Shown piece by piece: positions 46,106 to 54,284 of a DNA stretch of 62,247 nt. The notes under the pieces were generated by a model. It did no database searches and had not been told where the DNA came from. It saw only the letters and a program-made list of their open reading frames with translations. Source of the DNA: Nostoc mirabile CHAB5784 (GTDB lineage Bacteria > Cyanobacteriota > Cyanobacteriia > Cyanobacteriales > Nostocaceae); contig NZ_JAIVFS010000038.1 of NCBI RefSeq assembly GCF_020829645.1, forward strand, positions 15,643-77,889, given 5' to 3'. A program made the translations under genes and the position numbers. Positions within the stretch are counted from its first letter, which is position 1. Each line of letters begins with the position of its first letter.

Positions 46106-46194
46106 GCAAGGAACTTCAGTTCCTTGCTAATAGTACAAAGTCATCTCTTGATGACTAAATATACCCAAAAATCTTTAGTCTACTTGAGTAGACT
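46106..46194. repeat. Multi-hairpin intergenic element, copy 2
   Basis: Perfect hairpins GCAAGGAACT/AGTTCCTTGC with TC loop (46106-46127), AGTCATC/GATGACT (about 46139-46156), and AGTCTACT/AGTAGACT with TG loop (46177-46194). The spacer GCTAATAG and the flank TTTAGCTAT match copy 1 at 2627, but stem bases differ in compensated pairs. Confidence 0.8.
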
Positions 46195-46249
46195 TTAGCT
46201 ATAAGAGAGGAAGTGAACTTTGGCGACTTTTAACATATTAGAGTAAACA

Positions 46250-46426
46250 ATGTTTGCTATAAAAGAATATACCATAGAATTGTTCGTTTCCTCCATGTCT
46301 CCCGACCTCGCCTCCGGCATTGGTCGGGAAACTGTCGTCAACTCACCAGCAATTCATCTCATCACTCGTCATAAAGGACTGAGTGAGAGGCTTCTTGCTG
46401 TTCAAGCTAAAGTTCAAGGCGGGTGA
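46250..46426 (+). CDS. Unassigned 58-residue open frame
   Basis: ATG at 46250 gives MFAIKEYTIELFVSSMSPDL and ends AVQAKVQGG. The composition (SERLLAVQAKVQ) looks protein-like, but there is no clear ribosome binding site or family. It may be a gene fragment carried with the neighbouring repeats. Confidence 0.25.
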   Translation: MFAIKEYTIELFVSSMSPDLASGIGRETVVNSPAIHLITRHKGLSERLLAVQAKVQGG

Positions 46427-46499
46427 GTCAAGCCGAAAGTTTTGCTATTTCTAGGCTTTTGTTGACACCAATCAGCATTACTGTACCCTTATGTAAGAA

Positions 46500-47855
46500 T
46501 TATGAATTACGGATTTTTAAAGACCGATGTTTGTAACGGACTATGCATAGTAGAACAATTAGCAATATAAGCGCTTTGATCATTGATGGCTCCACTACCT
46601 TCTTCACTTCCGTAGGGGTTTTAGGAGTAACATTACATGGAATCTCAATGATCTGTGTGTGATCAGAACCATTACCACTGGGAGTCAGATCGCATTCGCC
46701 TGTGCTGGTGAGAGACAAAGGTGGATTTTCTGAAGAAACAGATGCTTGAGCTGAAGAACTATCACCATCCAGTAGTAGAAGCAGAATTAAAGCAAGACCC
46801 CCAATTCCGAATATTGGCCAGAGTGGAAAGGAATCAGGACTGTCTTGTACCAAAACATCTCCCACAGAGGCAGGGGAAGTATCGAGGCCCATTGCTTCTC
46901 CGTCCAATGCTAGTGGATTATCACTCAGCAATATATCTCCTGGGATATCTTCTCCCAATATCTGACTAAATTCCTGTGGAATTGCGTTATTGGGACGTCC
47001 GAGTTCCCCACCATCTTCGGAATATGGAAAGGATAGTATTTCAAAAATCCTCTGTTGGAGTTGGTTTGGATTTCCAGAACTCAACGCATCCAAGCCTGTT
47101 GAGATTTTATCTAAATAGAAATTAGTCATCTCTGGCGACAGACCTAGAGACTGAATCTCGTCCTTAATGTTGGGGATTTTTGAGGCTTCCTCAAAGAGTA
47201 GTCGTCCGTATGACAACTTCAAGTCTATTAATCCATCACGGAGACTGACCGGGTTATTGGTTCCTGAGTATGGTGACCAGTAGAACTGCTTGGTTACAAG
47301 TCCGAGTCCTTCTACTGGATTGCGACCAACAGGTTGTCCAAGAAGGTATTGAGATCCATCCATGATTGCGGGGGATTGGTTTCTCCAAAATGAGGCGTAA
47401 GGCACCTCAGAGAGATTAGGATTGTTACCGTAAAAGCTAGCGAAATTCTGGAAGTTTTCCTCTCCACCAGCTGCTTGTATTAAGAGGTCTTGATAGCTAG
47501 TCCCGTCGTTTGAATCTAGTAATCGTTGGATTACCCATCCAGTTTTATTGCAGGTCAGCCCAAATCCCACATCACATCCAGGAATGACTCGCATCTGGCT
47601 CAGATTCTGGTTATTGATTTGGTACTGGAGATACTCATACTCCAGTCCTTGTTGGATACCATAGCGTCCAATATTGAGCTGTGCAAAAGCAGACTGACAC
47701 GTAGTGAGTACTACTGCAACAGATGAGAATACGATGGTCGCAAACCGAACGGCTTTCTCTCCGAGACGCTCCGCGTAGCTTGCTTCCACGTTCGCGTAGC
47801 GTCCCGCTCTTAAGTGGTACGGCATTGCAATTCTTTGAACGATTGATTTAGGCAA
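46500..47855 (-). CDS. Unrecognised exported protein with C-terminal membrane segments
   Basis: 451 residues. A signal-type segment (about 37-59, FATIVFSSVAVVLTTCQSAFA) precedes a large extracytoplasmic region starting QLNIGRYGIQQGLEYEYLQYQ. Two membrane helices lie near the C-terminus (PLWPIFGIGGLALILLLLL and ALILLIVLLCIVRY), separated by a Ser/Thr-rich stretch with two Cys and followed by basic residues. Between MPYHL and the signal segment, about 20 residues are encoded by a dispersed DNA repeat (47755-47818), so the N-terminus was lengthened by insertion or the true start lies elsewhere. No family recognised. Confidence 0.7.
   Translation of the reverse strand: MPKSIVQRIAMPYHLRAGRYANVEASYAERLGEKAVRFATIVFSSVAVVLTTCQSAFAQLNIGRYGIQQGLEYEYLQYQINNQNLSQMRVIPGCDVGFGLTCNKTGWVIQRLLDSNDGTSYQDLLIQAAGGEENFQNFASFYGNNPNLSEVPYASFWRNQSPAIMDGSQYLLGQPVGRNPVEGLGLVTKQFYWSPYSGTNNPVSLRDGLIDLKLSYGRLLFEEASKIPNIKDEIQSLGLSPEMTNFYLDKISTGLDALSSGNPNQLQQRIFEILSFPYSEDGGELGRPNNAIPQEFSQILGEDIPGDILLSDNPLALDGEAMGLDTSPASVGDVLVQDSPDSFPLWPIFGIGGLALILLLLLDGDSSSAQASVSSENPPLSLTSTGECDLTPSGNGSDHTQIIEIPCNVTPKTPTEVKKVVEPSMIKALILLIVLLCIVRYKHRSLKIRNS
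47755..47818. repeat. Dispersed GCGTAGCG repeat inside a coding region
   Basis: The sequence GACGCTCCGCGTAGCTTGC followed by TTCGCGTAGCGTCCCGCTC is a member of the family at 23871-24048. The reading frame of the 46500-47855 gene stays open across it, encoding RAGRYANVEASYAERLG. Confidence 0.8.
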
Positions 47856-48010
47856 GATGCACCTCCACTAAATGACAGCAATTTCATTGGTTGTTCACGT
47901 CCTTCTTTCAGTCCGTGGGGTCGATATTAATAGCTTTGAAAATTCAACGGGTCGCAACAATACCGCAGACTCATCGAGTCTGCCAACAGCATTCCTATCC
48001 TTCGTAGTTA

Positions 48011-48141
48011 GAACACCGATTCAGTATTCCGAATCATGACCAAAAACTGGGTTTATTGGGGCTGAAACAAGGAATTTTTGGTTGTATAAGACGTTAAAAC
48101 AGGGTTTATTTGCCTCGTGTTTTATTAATGAATCGGTGTTC
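48011..48141. mobile_element. MITE-like element with 13-bp terminal inverted repeats and TA flanks
   Basis: Left end GAACACCGATTCA, right end TGAATCGGTGTTC, a perfect inverted pair 131 bp across, flanked on each side by TA. A TA duplication is characteristic of IS630/Tc1-mariner transposition. No coding capacity. Confidence 0.7.
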
Positions 48142-48236
48142 TAGGATTGGGATTGGGAGAAAATTTATTTACGAGTTGAGTGAGGTTTGAATCCCCCATC
48201 TATACTCATTTCACTCTTTACTCCCCAGTCCCCAGT

Positions 48237-48878
48237 TCAACTCTTAGGTAAAGAAATGTTGATCGTGATTCCGGTACCTTTGAGATTTCCTGATGAGAGT
48301 GTGTGATATAAGACCAATGCCCGGTTTGGTTGGTCAAAAAGAAACCCACGACGTGTAGGTTTGATCTTCCCTTCTTTTACTAAGGAGACAAAGGCTTCTA
48401 AGTACCTACGTATACCTTGACGATTCTCTGGACTAGTATTGAGATGACGCTTAATCAGCATCATAAAGAAGTCCAAACTACGATTTTCCTGTCCCTGAAT
48501 TAGACTGCCCTCATCTAGGAAAGAACTTGCTATGAGCTTGCCATCAACTTCTTTAACCTTAAATAGGGTAAAATAACGCCCGTCTTTTTTAGGATCGTTT
48601 GCATAACAGACCCAAGAACCCTCTTGATTCTGTATAAAACCTTGTTCAGCAAGGTAAGAAAGCAAAGAATTACTTGCCTTTGTTTGTATTGGAGGTAATA
48701 AATCCTCAATGGGATCTAAAGAGCAAATCCTCTGCGTTGTTTTCCGTTGAGAAGCAGCAGGAGTCTCCTGGGTATAGACACGTAGGGGCTTGTCATCAGC
48801 CATTGCCATAGTAGACATCGTAGCGATCGCAGATATTTGGAGAGCGATCGCGCCAAACAAACGAACAATGATATTCAT
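48237..48878 (-). CDS. Unrecognised secreted protein
   Basis: 213 residues with a signal peptide (about 1-27, VRLFGAIALQISAIATMSTMAMA). The mature part has ICSLDPIEDLLPPIQTKASNSLLSYLAEQGFIQNQEGSWVCY with two Cys that could pair, and a C-terminal TGITINISLP beta segment. No family recognised. It and the 46500 protein lie on the same strand, both exported, separated by about 380 bp containing a mobile element. Confidence 0.7.
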   Translation of the reverse strand: MNIIVRLFGAIALQISAIATMSTMAMADDKPLRVYTQETPAASQRKTTQRICSLDPIEDLLPPIQTKASNSLLSYLAEQGFIQNQEGSWVCYANDPKKDGRYFTLFKVKEVDGKLIASSFLDEGSLIQGQENRSLDFFMMLIKRHLNTSPENRQGIRRYLEAFVSLVKEGKIKPTRRGFLFDQPNRALVLYHTLSSGNLKGTGITINISLPKS

Positions 48879-49563
48879 GTTTTTCCTGTTACTGTTGCTG
48901 ATGTTGGTAATAATCGAGTAGTTACTAAATCAAGATTGATCTAGCAGTCCTAAATCATTTGTTAAATTTAAGTGTTTGCCTCATTTGATCGAGGTAGCTT
49001 AAGTTTTCAACAATGAAATAGGGCTTTTATATAGGTAATTAACCACAAAGAGAAATCAATATCTAAATAAAACACACAATATTAATGTCTGATTGACAAG
49101 ACAAATTTGGCTTTTCGATATTTTTACATATACGAAAAACAACTGACTTAACGTCAAAATTTTTGTATTTACTCTTGTCTAATTTTTTACCGTTTTAAGA
49201 GGGTTTTATACCTTCTTAGCTAGCTCTAATCATTCCTATAAGAGGACTTTGTGAGCTATTTATTACCTTATATAAGCAGAATTTCAAAAGCTATGTGCTT
49301 TGCACGTTGGTGCTTTTGTGGATTTCTTTGGTGGGTTGAATAATTTTTTTTTGGAGGTAGCGCACCTAACTAGCTGTTCCAGCATGTTTGCAACTTGATG
49401 TATAAAATAATATCTCCTAACAGTAAAATAATATTACCATGAGCTTGAGACATGCAACACTATTGTGGACAGTTATCAAAGTTGTACACGCTGAATTATA
49501 ACTACCTCATGATTAAATTTCATGGCAAATAGCTGAGAATTAAAATCAATTTACTTATACATC
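48879..49563. other. Gene-free AT-rich region
   Basis: No gene supported on either strand. The sequence agcagtcctaaatcatt at about 48942 recurs at 4159, marking a dispersed repeat end. The rest is AT-rich and otherwise featureless by eye. Confidence 0.55.
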
Positions 49564-49667
49564 ACTAGTACCGCAAGGCGTAAGTCACGCATTCACGCAT
49601 AATTGTATTCCGAGCTTCTTGCGCCATTTGAAATGGTATGTTTATTTCTGCGCCTGCTGTACTAGTA
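49564..49667. mobile_element. MITE-like element, copy 2
   Basis: About 104 bp, left end CTAGTACCGCAAGGCGTAAG, right end GCGCCTGCTGTACTAG, forming imperfect inverted repeats. The interior atttgaaatgg matches copy 1 at 42341-42450. No coding capacity. Confidence 0.75.
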
Positions 49668-50083
49668 TTTTAAAATCTAATACTTTTGCCCTTAAGTTAT
49701 AAAATTATGTTTAAAATATAACTTAAATATCAATAGGCATACGTATGAAAAATATATGATTATCGCTGGATAAGCCTATTTTCCGAACTTGTAGCTACAA
49801 GCGATCGCATTAAATAAACTTAAATTAGATTACTAAGTATAAAATTTACGATTTAGCAAGCTGTTGTTGCTATAGACCTTATAAGCGTCTAAGGCTCAGA
49901 TTTCCAAATCGAAAAATTAAGTAGACCTATATATTAGTGTCACAACGAAAGAGTATATTCTTAAATTTGCCCTGTAGATAGAGGAATATCCTGAGTAAGG
50001 TTGATATATTTAAATGTTTAAGTGGTAAGAATATTTGACTACAATTAAGATATTAACTTGGTATTTTTATAAGCTTTGGCAGT
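49668..50083. other. Intergenic upstream of a membrane-protein gene
   Basis: AT-rich, no gene. It presumably contains the promoter of the gene at 50084, but no motif is assigned. Confidence 0.5.
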
Positions 50084-50512
50084 ATGAATGTGGAATTTTT
50101 TAACAGGATTCCTTTGATGCCTTTAGTATTACTATGGCTGGCTTACACTCTCCTGGGATGGTATCTTGCTGCTCATCATATTATTTGGTTAGTAGGAGCT
50201 TTTGTCGCTGCTATGGTTATAGCTGTAGTGCGGAAAAGTATTTCTTGGTTAGAGCGTTTAGTTGAATTTGGGTCTAAAATTTTAGCTGTTATATTATTTT
50301 TAAGTATATCAATTGCTTTTGTAGCAACTTGGTCGCTATTATTAAGGCTTTTTCTCACACCCTTAGCAACTACGCTTTTAGCTGATTTGGAAATGCGCTT
50401 TTCTGGCTTCAACAAGCTAGATTCATTTTGGATTTTAACAGTCATAGCAATATTAGGTTTGGTGATTGGCGAATTGATAGATATTTTACTTTTTCCCAGT
50501 AGCAGATACTAA
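50084..50512 (+). CDS. Conserved membrane protein of unknown function
   Basis: 142 residues with four hydrophobic segments (MPLVLLWLAYTLLGWYLAA, IIWLVGAFVAAMVIAVV, ILAVILFLSISIAFVATW, FWILTVIAILGLVIGELIDILLF). No conserved catalytic motif and no family I can name. It stands alone, with a hairpin 39 bp downstream. Confidence 0.75.
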   Translation: MNVEFFNRIPLMPLVLLWLAYTLLGWYLAAHHIIWLVGAFVAAMVIAVVRKSISWLERLVEFGSKILAVILFLSISIAFVATWSLLLRLFLTPLATTLLADLEMRFSGFNKLDSFWILTVIAILGLVIGELIDILLFPSSRY

Positions 50513-50550
50513 AGGAGTAATGGGAAAAAGAGATTTTTGTTATTTATTGC

Positions 50551-50578
50551 GTAAGGGCGCACAGATGTGCGCCCTTAC
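50551..50578 (+). terminator. Hairpin after the 50084 gene, REP-like
   Basis: A 13-bp perfect stem GTAAGGGCGCACA / TGTGCGCCCTTAC with a two-base loop. There is no T-run, so it may be a mobile palindrome rather than a strong terminator. The stem is similar to those at 39695 and 61725. Confidence 0.6.
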
Positions 50579-51219
50579 TTAATCTGAAGTTTTAAGTAAG
50601 TCGGCGCAAATAAAGCTAACTGGTGTTCGCGTAGCGTCTCCGACAGGAGAAGGCTGTCATTTGTCATTTGTCCTTTGTCATTGGTAAGGGTTTCAGGTGT
50701 ATTTACTTTTCGTAATATAGTTCTGTTTTTTTCCACCGACTTACTTAAGCGATCGCTATCTCTAACTATTTGATAAAATAAGCACGATTATCTACTATTA
50801 GTCAATCATTCTCTAGGTGACTATAAAATCCCACTCACGGAAGACGTTTTATTAAGTCAGATTTTTTAGCCTATTACCAGAATTAAGACAAGCTAACAAT
50901 GTAAATACTTCTGAAAAAAATCGGAGGTAGATGGGGGCATTTGGGCCTTAACAGCGAACTGGGACATAGTTCCTTGTTTCACATTGAGTTGCCATTGTTT
51001 TGAAAAGCATAGATATTGTCTAACACGAGAAATTGAAGCGATCGCTGTAGAGAGATTGCTCTGAATGTGGCGAGATGGATATTCCCGTTTGCAGGCATAT
51101 CACTGATGATTGTCATTTTTGAGTCACATTTGTTTTGAACCATAGAGATATAGGTAAAACAGTGCAAAAAAGATGAAACAAAGCGGCGAGTCCCCACTCA
51201 ACACTAATAAGGAAGTAAT
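50579..51219. other. Intergenic upstream of the permease
   Basis: No gene supported. About 50625-50655 is a short GCGTAGCGTCTCC repeat and about 50656-50685 a run of 7-bp tttgtcat-type units. A minus-strand open frame at 50979-51197 has no ribosome binding site or homology by eye. Confidence 0.5.
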
Positions 51220-52578
51220 GTGAGTAGACGTAAAGACTACAGTTTGCTTCAGCAGTCAGCAACAACAGAAGTGGCAGCACCTAAGCCATCGCTAAGATTA
51301 CCAGACGCAGTGGCTCTGATTGTCGGTATTGTCATCGGGGCGGGGATTTTTGAAACCCCGGCTTTAGTGGCAAATCAAGCAGGTAGTGATATTGATGTAC
51401 TGCTTTTTTGGTTAATTGGTGGTGTGGTATCTCTGGTAGGAGCGCTGTGCTATGCAGAGTTGGCGACAGTCTATCCCGACGTTGGTGGTGCTTACTATTA
51501 TTTGAAACGTGCATTCGGGCAAAGAGTCGCCTTTTTATTTGCCTGGGCGCGGATGACAGTGATTCAAACTGGTTCCATTGCTCTGTTAGCATTTGTTTTT
51601 GGCGATTATGTTTCTCAGATATGGCGGCTAGGAACGTTTTCGTCTTCTATCTATGCAGCCATAGCGATCGCACTTTTAACTGCTTTGAACATCATCGGTT
51701 TGCAGCAGGGTAAGTGGACACAAAACTTGCTCAGTGCTGCGAAAGTTCTGGGTTTATTACTGGTAGTAATTCTTGGGCTTACCGCCATTCCTAATTCTGC
51801 CGCACCTGTGGAATCTGCATCATCAGGAACCTGGGGACTGGCGATGGTGTTTGTGTTGCTCTCTTACGGCGGTTGGAATGAAGCGGCTTACATCTCGGCA
51901 GAAATTCAAGATGGACGACGTAATATAGTGCGATCGCTAATGTGGAGTATTGGCATCATCACTGCTATTTACTTACTAATCAATTTGGCTTACCTGCGGG
52001 GACTGGGATTAGCAAACATGGCCCAGTCAGAAGCAGTAGCCGCAGATTTAATGCGCTCTCTTTGGGGCGCACCAGGAGCCTTGTTTATCAGTGTATTGAT
52101 TGCGATCGCTACTTTGGGAGCAACCAACGCCACAATTTTTACCGGAGCGCGGACTAATTTCGCACTGGGACAAGATTTTTCGCTATTTGGTTTTATGGGA
52201 CACTGGCAACAACGTTCTAGTAGTCCTACCCATGCCTTATTGTTGCAAGGTGCGATCGCCTTAGCACTGGTTTTTTTAGGCACGCTCACCCGCAAAGGCT
52301 TTGAAACAATGGTGGATTACACCGCCCCGATATTTTGGTTCTTCTTCTTGCTTTCCGGGATATCACTACTAGTATTGCGAATCCGCGAACCCCACATAGT
52401 GCGCCCATTCCGTGTGCCATTTTATCCTTTCACACCATTACTCTTTTGTGCCGTTTGCGCTTACTTGCTTTATTCCAGCTTGGTTTATACAGGTGTGGGA
52501 GCAGTTGCAGGTGTTTTAGTTGTCGCAGCAGGTATCCCCCTGTTGTTCTGGAATAACTATCGCCAAGGTAGGACTTAA
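51220..52578 (+). CDS. APC-family amino acid permease
   Basis: 452 residues from a GTG start with AAGGAAG upstream. About 12 membrane helices. Helix 1 has the APC signature ALIVGIVIGAGIFETPALVA (unwound GxG segment), and YAELATVYPDVGGAYYYLKRAFG follows in helix 3. It imports or exchanges amino acids across the plasma membrane; specificity is not readable. The C-terminus is short. Confidence 0.93.
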   Translation: MSRRKDYSLLQQSATTEVAAPKPSLRLPDAVALIVGIVIGAGIFETPALVANQAGSDIDVLLFWLIGGVVSLVGALCYAELATVYPDVGGAYYYLKRAFGQRVAFLFAWARMTVIQTGSIALLAFVFGDYVSQIWRLGTFSSSIYAAIAIALLTALNIIGLQQGKWTQNLLSAAKVLGLLLVVILGLTAIPNSAAPVESASSGTWGLAMVFVLLSYGGWNEAAYISAEIQDGRRNIVRSLMWSIGIITAIYLLINLAYLRGLGLANMAQSEAVAADLMRSLWGAPGALFISVLIAIATLGATNATIFTGARTNFALGQDFSLFGFMGHWQQRSSSPTHALLLQGAIALALVFLGTLTRKGFETMVDYTAPIFWFFFLLSGISLLVLRIREPHIVRPFRVPFYPFTPLLFCAVCAYLLYSSLVYTGVGAVAGVLVVAAGIPLLFWNNYRQGRT

Positions 52579-52713
52579 TACAATTTTGGATTTTGGATTT
52601 TGGATTTTGGATTTTGCAACCTAAGCTTCACACTATAAGCAATTCAAAATTCCATGACTATCAGTTGTTTTACTAACTATTAACCACAAGCTACTGAATC
52701 AAGGAGAAAATTG

Positions 52714-53373
52714 ATGAACTTCAAAAAAATTCTGTTTTTACTGGTTACAGGGGTTAGTATTACCAGCTTGGGAATTGCTGGGTGTACACCGCAACAACAA
52801 GATTTGGAAGCCGGGACACAACCTTCTACTTTGACGGGTCAGACCGAAACCGAAATACCAGCTGCGACAACTCCCACAACTCAACCACAAGAACGCCCCG
52901 GCGATGTTCCCTATGTACCTACACCACAGCCAGTGGTAGATGCAATGTTGAAAGTGGCAAAAGTAGGTAAGAATGATTTACTTTACGACCTTGGTAGCGG
53001 TGATGGCAGAATTGTTAATACTGCGGCACAAAAGTTTGGTACGCAGGGTTTTGGAATAGATATTGACCCCCAACGCGTCAAAGAAGCTAATGAAAATGCC
53101 CAGAAGGCAGGAGTAACCGATCGCGTGCGGTTTGTGCAGCAAGACTTGTTCAACACTGATTTTAGTAAAGCAACAGTAGTTACACTTTACTTGCTGCCTG
53201 AAATCAACCTCAAACTTCGTCCCAAGCTATTGAGTGAACTCAAACCTGGTACTCGCATTGTCTCCCATGCCTTCGATATGGGCGACTGGAAACCAGATCA
53301 GACGCTGAATGTAGAGGGCAAAACTATTTACTATTGGGTAGTTCCTGAAAAAGTGCCAGCGAATTTGCGCTAG
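52714..53373 (+). CDS. Predicted lipoprotein carrying a class I SAM-dependent methyltransferase fold
   Basis: 219 residues from the ATG at 52714, preceded by AAGGAGA. Residues 1-24 form a lipoprotein signal with lipobox LGIAGC (Cys24). A Thr/Pro/Gln-rich linker (25-65) leads to a methyltransferase domain with motif I YDLGSGDGR (91-99), the acidic strand GFGIDIDPQRV, and VRFVQQDLF. The VVTLYLLPEINLKLRPKLL and SHAFDMGDW segments resemble FAM173/ATPSCKMT-like protein-lysine methyltransferases. If lipidated and exported it would lie outside the cytoplasmic SAM pool, which is puzzling. Confidence 0.85.
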   Translation: MNFKKILFLLVTGVSITSLGIAGCTPQQQDLEAGTQPSTLTGQTETEIPAATTPTTQPQERPGDVPYVPTPQPVVDAMLKVAKVGKNDLLYDLGSGDGRIVNTAAQKFGTQGFGIDIDPQRVKEANENAQKAGVTDRVRFVQQDLFNTDFSKATVVTLYLLPEINLKLRPKLLSELKPGTRIVSHAFDMGDWKPDQTLNVEGKTIYYWVVPEKVPANLR

Positions 53374-53518
53374 AGACTAATACCATTGCCCCTAAGATAC
53401 CTCAAGAAAGGTTTTGCACAAGCAAAACCTGTCCCTCTCCTTAGTAAGGCTACGGTGTACACACAAGTCTGAAGTTGTTCTTTGAATCTGGGTTTTACCC
53501 CACCCTAACCACTGCTTG

Positions 53519-53749
53519 AATTCAATCAACGATACCTCCAATTCAATAAATGACCACCCGAAATCAATAAACGACCACCCGAATTCAATAAATGACCACC
53601 CGAATTCAATAAACGACCACCCGAATTCAATAAACGACCACCCGAATTCAATAAATGACCACCCGAATTCAATAAATGACCACCCGAATTCAATAAACGA
53701 CCACCCGAATTCAATAAACGACCACCCGAATTCAATATATTTATTGCAT
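53519..53749. repeat. 21-bp minisatellite, nine clean units with degenerate edges
   Basis: Nine units of aattcaataaacgaccac plus ccg occupy 53540-53728 (189 bp), with t/c alternation (aatgacc or aacgacc). Degenerate half-matching units lie on both sides. Two copies of ttttaccccaccctaacca flank the array (about 53493 and 53802). The open frame through it (NSINDHP heptapeptides) has no ribosome binding site. Confidence 0.9.
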
Positions 53750-53833
53750 AAACTCTCAAAACCTCACCCCAAACCTGATTTACTAAGGTTTTAGCTTTAG
53801 TTTTACCCCACCCTAACCATCACTGCGATTAAG

Positions 53834-53956
53834 GGCGTTGCATATTTGCGGGATGATTTTGCTAGTTTTGTGGGATGGGCATCTTGCCCGTCCCTTGTAT
53901 TTCAGGGCGGGCGAGACGCCCACCCTACAAGAATCATCCCTTGATTCAGCAACGCC
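53834..53956. mobile_element. MITE-like element with 8-bp target duplication
   Basis: Ends GGCGTTGC and GCAACGCC are inverted. Flanking direct repeats CGATTAAG are at 53826-53833 and 53957-53964. Sub-terminal GGGATGATT / AATCATCCC segments also pair, and the centre has GC-rich hairpins of gggatgggcatcttgcccgtccc type. 123 bp, no coding capacity. Confidence 0.8.
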
Positions 53957-54284
53957 CGATTAAGTAGGTAATCTTTGGGATTTAAGAAGAAATTCGACTT
54001 GTGTGTACACGGTAGCCTTAGTAAGGAGAGGGATGTCCTTTCTTGACAGGGTGAGGTTTTAGAGGACTTTTGGGTAATCGTATAACTTGTGTTTACACCG
54101 TAGCTCCTTGGCAAGGAGAGGAGTTGGGGATGAAATGTACTTCATGCAAACGAGAACCTTTATCTTTTTAAATTACCTCTATTGGGGGTTGACAACAGCA
54201 AATTTAGATGTGCTAAAGAATAATCTAAAATCCAAAATTTTTTGACTAGTGCAAATTCAAGTAAGGGCAGCTTAGGCAGGAAAT

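Larger units (their letters stand above)
53433..54122. repeat. Inverted repeat arms with a third direct copy
   Basis: The 38-bp arm at 53433-53470 (CTCCTTAGTAAGGCTACGG then TGTACACACAAGTC) is matched in inverse orientation at 53996-54032 with about three mismatches. A more diverged copy in that second orientation is at 54084-54122. The arms enclose the 21-bp minisatellite and a MITE-like element. No gene lies in 53374-54284. Confidence 0.8.

Noticed and set aside
50979..51197. 72-codon minus-strand open frame upstream of the permease
   Set aside because: No ribosome binding site, low-complexity composition and no recognisable domain.
53516..53794. Open frame of NSINDHP heptapeptide repeats
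   Set aside because: A product of another 21-bp array inside a repeat island, with no start signal and no conserved flanking domain.
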